Shown here piece after piece: positions 61,713 to 64,000 of a DNA stretch of 64,000 nucleotides. Within the stretch, counting starts at the first letter, position 1, and each line of letters opens with the position of its first letter. The position numbers were made by a program, and so were the translations under genes. Source of the stretch: Halomonas sp. H10-9-1. GTDB lineage: Bacteria; Pseudomonadota; Gammaproteobacteria; Pseudomonadales; Halomonadaceae. Location of the stretch: the NCBI RefSeq assembly GCF_040147005.1, contig NZ_JAMSHO010000001.1, forward strand, positions 3,472,001 to 3,536,000, given 5' to 3'. The notes beneath the pieces are model-generated. The model was not told the DNA's origin. It was given only the letters and a program-made list of their open reading frames with translations, and did no database searches.

Positions 61713-62579
61713 CTAGCGCCCGTGCAGGCGCCGGCGGCCCACCCACTGGGTGGCGAACTGCCAGGCGCCACGGCCGCTGCGGCCACCGCGCAGGGTGGCG
61801 AAGCGGATCGCCGCGGCGCGGGCCTCGGCGCTCCAGTCCTCGCGGCGCCCCAGCTGGGTGACCCAGTGGCAGCAGGCCTCCAGGTAGACGTCCTGGCTGA
61901 AGGGGTGGAAGCCCAGCCACAGCCCGAAGCGGTCGGAGAGCGAGATCTTCTCCTCCACGGCATCGCCGTGGTGGAGCTCATCGCCCACCAGCCGCGAGCC
62001 CTCGTTGTCGCTCATCGACTCCGGCAGCAGGTGGCGGCGGTTGGAGGTGGCATAGAGCAGCACGTTGGGCGGCGGGCCGGTCAGGGCGCCGTCGAGCACG
62101 CTCTTCAGCGCCTTGTAGGCGTCGTCGTGGCCCTCGAAGGAGAGGTCGTCGCAGTAGACCACGAAGCGCTGGTCGTGGTGGCGCAGCTGCTCCACCAGCA
62201 CCGGCAGGCCCGAGAGGTCGTGGCGATCCACCTGCACCAGGCGCAGGCCCTCGCCGGCCAGGCTGTTGAGCAGGGCGCGGATCAGCGACGACTTGCCGCT
62301 GCCCCGGGAGCCCCACAGCAGGGCGTGATTGGCGGGCAGCCCCTGCAGGAAGGCCCGGGTGTTGTCGACCAGCGCCAGCTTCTGGCGCTCGATGCCCAGC
62401 AGGTCGTCAAGGCTCAAGGCATCCCGCGGTGGCACCGGCAGCAGACGGCCGCCCAGGGCGTGGCGCTGCCACAGGGCGGCAATATCCCGCGACCAGTCCA
62501 CCTCCACCGGGGCCGGCGGTAGCCAGTGTTCGACGCTATCCAGCAGGTGCAGCAGGCGACGCGTCAGCTCGGCGTCCAT
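61713..62579 (-). CDS. DUF815-family AAA-like ATPase
   Basis: 288 residues from the ATG at 62579, AAGGAG six bases upstream. Walker A ALLWGSRGSGKSSLIR (about 87-102), Walker B RFVVYCDDLSFEG, and ATSNRRHL as the sensor. A family near ubiquitous in proteobacteria, with no proven function. Convergent with der. Confidence 0.85.
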   Translation of the reverse strand: MDAELTRRLLHLLDSVEHWLPPAPVEVDWSRDIAALWQRHALGGRLLPVPPRDALSLDDLLGIERQKLALVDNTRAFLQGLPANHALLWGSRGSGKSSLIRALLNSLAGEGLRLVQVDRHDLSGLPVLVEQLRHHDQRFVVYCDDLSFEGHDDAYKALKSVLDGALTGPPPNVLLYATSNRRHLLPESMSDNEGSRLVGDELHHGDAVEEKISLSDRFGLWLGFHPFSQDVYLEACCHWVTQLGRREDWSAEARAAAIRFATLRGGRSGRGAWQFATQWVGRRRLHGR

Positions 62580-62622
62580 GTTCATCTCCTTCTCCATGTC
62601 GATGGCGGCGCACTCACCGCAT

Positions 62623-62657
62623 GGGGCGCCGGGGACAGGTCGTAGAGGGGGTCCTAT
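62623..62657. repeat. Half copy of the REP-like repeat, probably interrupted
   Basis: Matches 40352-40388 (GGGGCG, then CGGGGACAGGTCGTAG, a G-run and GTCCTA) with few changes. The right arm is missing; an IS110-type end follows within about 100 bases. Confidence 0.55.
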
Positions 62658-62772
62658 GCCAGGGATGGCATCGGTAGCAATGGGATGGAGTCCTCCCCAC
62701 CCTATATCGGCGTCGTTGCGCCACACTGGTGGGCGAGAACACCAACCAGCCTGAGGGTGAGGAGAACTCGTC

Positions 62773-62860
62773 ATGAACATTACCCGTGTCGGCGTCGATA
62801 TCGCAAAGTCTGTTTTTCATGTCCACGGCGTCGATCGCCATGATCAGGTGCAGTGGCAAG
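62773..62860 (+). pseudogene. IS110-family transposase fragment
   Basis: The 5' 29 codons of a DEDD transposase: MNITRVGVDIAKSVFHVHG with the first catalytic Asp in VGVDIAK, then VDRHDQVQWQ. Frame and similarity stop where the ISL3-type element begins at about 62860. The start is preceded by GAGGAGAACTCGTC. The upstream 110 bp is the expected left end of an IS110 element, where a bridge RNA would lie. Confidence 0.8.
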
Positions 62861-64000
62861 GTAAGTACACCCGCGAAAAATGGTTCATCGCATTTTGCCG
62901 GGAAACGCGGCACGGATCTTCAGGAAGAAGTACGCCGTGTCGCGGTACCCGTAGGCCATCCGCTTGATGACCTTGATTCGGTTGTTCATACCTTCCAGCA
63001 CGCTGGTGTTTAGCCGGTGGCGAGCACTGGATACGATGCCATCCAAGTAGGGCTCCAGCTTCTTGGTGAAGCGCACCAAGGCGTCGATACCGCTGCTCAA
63101 CGCCATACCGGCCCACTCTTGCCAACCGCTGCGTGCCGTCGCCTCGTCCTCGGCAAACCACAGTGTCTTGAGCTGGTCTTTGAGCAGATACACCTTGGTC
63201 AGTGAGGCATTGGCGGCCAGCAGTTCCTCCAGCTTCACCGCTTGCTCAGGCTTGAGGTTGTCTTGATTGCGCAGCAGCAGCCAGCGGCTGCCCTTGATCA
63301 CCTTGCGGGCCGCCTTGTCGTCGCGCAGCTGATTGGCCTGATCGACGCGCACCCGGTCCATCACTTCACGCCCGTACTTGGCCACGACATGGAAGCGGTC
63401 GTAGACCACCTCGGCGTTAGGGCACTGGTCCTTCACTTCGAGATCGAAAGACGCGTTCATGTCCATGGCGACGGCCTCGATCTGCTGTCGCGCATCACCC
63501 AACCATTCGAAGAACGGGCGGATCGCCTCCCGGGAGCGACCTTCGCCGATCCACACCACCTGCTGGGTGTCGGCACACGCAATCACCGTGGCGTAGCGGT
63601 GCCCCTTGTGGAGGGCGAACTCGTCCATCATCAGGCGACGCAGCCGCGTCGGGTCCGGCGCCGGCAGGTCACGCTGTAGGCGCTGCTTATCGATGGCCTT
63701 GACGGTATGCCAGTGCAGGCCGACCAAGTCGGCGACATGCCGGATCGGCAGCAACTCGACCAGACGCTCCACCCACTGGCGCAGCGTGGTGGTCACCGGT
63801 GAACGACCCGGCAACCAGTCAATGCGCTCGCGTGTCGGGCCGCAGACGGGGCAGCGCAGGCGACGTACCGGCACCTCCAGCTCCACCCGGTAGATCAGCA
63901 ACGGCGCCTCTCGGACGCGACGGTGATGCACGTCATGGACGAGAAAGCAGGCATGGTCACAGCCGCTGCAGACTGGCGGGATCAGGTCATCAGGCGCCAA
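62860..64000 (-). mobile_element. ISL3-family insertion sequence (partial, leaves the window)
   Basis: The right end is placed at about 62860 by the start of GGTAAGTACACCCGCGAAA, a likely terminal inverted repeat, 24 bases from the transposase stop. The other end is outside the window, so the repeat pair and the 8-bp target duplication cannot be confirmed. It has inserted into an IS110-type transposase gene. Confidence 0.75.
62885..64000 (-). CDS. ISL3-family transposase (5' end missing)
   Basis: The last 371 residues; the N-terminal part is beyond the window. Zinc-binding start with CSGCDHACF and RRLRCPVCG (zf-ISL3). Then the DDE catalytic core: Asp in LMMDEFALHKGHRYAT, Asp in VAMDMNASFD followed by VVYDRFHVV, and Glu in LNTSVLEGMNNRIK. 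The frame is open throughout, so the copy may be active. The stop lies close to the presumed inverted repeat, as usual for the family. Confidence 0.92.
   Translation of the reverse strand: MAPDDLIPPVCSGCDHACFLVHDVHHRRVREAPLLIYRVELEVPVRRLRCPVCGPTRERIDWLPGRSPVTTTLRQWVERLVELLPIRHVADLVGLHWHTVKAIDKQRLQRDLPAPDPTRLRRLMMDEFALHKGHRYATVIACADTQQVVWIGEGRSREAIRPFFEWLGDARQQIEAVAMDMNASFDLEVKDQCPNAEVVYDRFHVVAKYGREVMDRVRVDQANQLRDDKAARKVIKGSRWLLLRNQDNLKPEQAVKLEELLAANASLTKVYLLKDQLKTLWFAEDEATARSGWQEWAGMALSSGIDALVRFTKKLEPYLDGIVSSARHRLNTSVLEGMNNRIKVIKRMAYGYRDTAYFFLKIRAAFPGKMR

Overview
The window looks like the chromosome of a high-GC gammaproteobacterium of the Halomonas/Chromohalobacter group (inference). The support is the gene order hisBHAF with mutY, yggX and an AsmA gene, the ndk-rlmN-pilW-rodZ-ispG-hisS-yfgM-bamB-der string, and the codon use. 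It joins two worlds: an integrative and conjugative element (ICE) on the left (about 1-31,922) and core chromosome on the right (about 31,923-62,600), with insertion sequence debris at the right edge.

Left edge to 3.4 kb: the 3' end of an MvaT/H-NS-like gene, then an AT-rich island carrying a three-gene ABC-three-component (ABC-3C) conflict system (nuclease-like effector, small middle component, SMC/RecN-like ATPase). 3.5-18.2 kb: one long leftward transfer module of the PFGI-1/ICEclc class (type G mating-pair formation): PilL, TIGR03759, a transglycosylase, TIGR03765, TraD, TIGR03747, RAQPRD, TIGR03758, 03745, 03750, 03746, 03749, 03752, 03751 and the VirB4-like TraC. The genes that normally follow TraC, the relaxase and the integrase are not in the window. 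18.3-31.8 kb: the maintenance module, also leftward: ParA, DnaB, DUF7673, a HicA-like protein, ParB-like, DUF2857, STY4528, TIGR03761, a frameshifted DUF3158 gene, SSB, a small HTH-like protein, topoisomerase III, STY4534 and small proteins of unknown role. It contains two striking non-coding blocks. One is six 49-bp repeats, each built around a 19-bp palindrome, with a related single site just upstream of the parB-like gene. The other is about 0.75 kb with several perfect inverted repeats downstream of the topoisomerase gene. Three small genes in this module have similar GC-rich hairpin leaders.

The ParA end of the element lies against the 3' end of a tRNA-Thr gene in a tRNA-Phe/Gln/Thr cluster, as expected for tRNA-targeted integration. 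Beyond it run yggX-mutY, an AsmA gene with a PanZ-like gene, hisBHAF, yjaG, an alkyltransferase-like gene, mnmH-selD, radA, an NlpE-like lipoprotein, an AEC permease, hisC, a SuhB-like gene that has lost most catalytic residues, trmJ, cysE and iscR-iscS-iscA (without iscU, hscBA or fdx). After these come ndk through der and a DUF815 ATPase. The right edge holds an IS110-type transposase fragment cut by an ISL3-family element that leaves the window.

No CRISPR array or rRNA gene was seen. Functional names come from motif and synteny reading; no database search was run.
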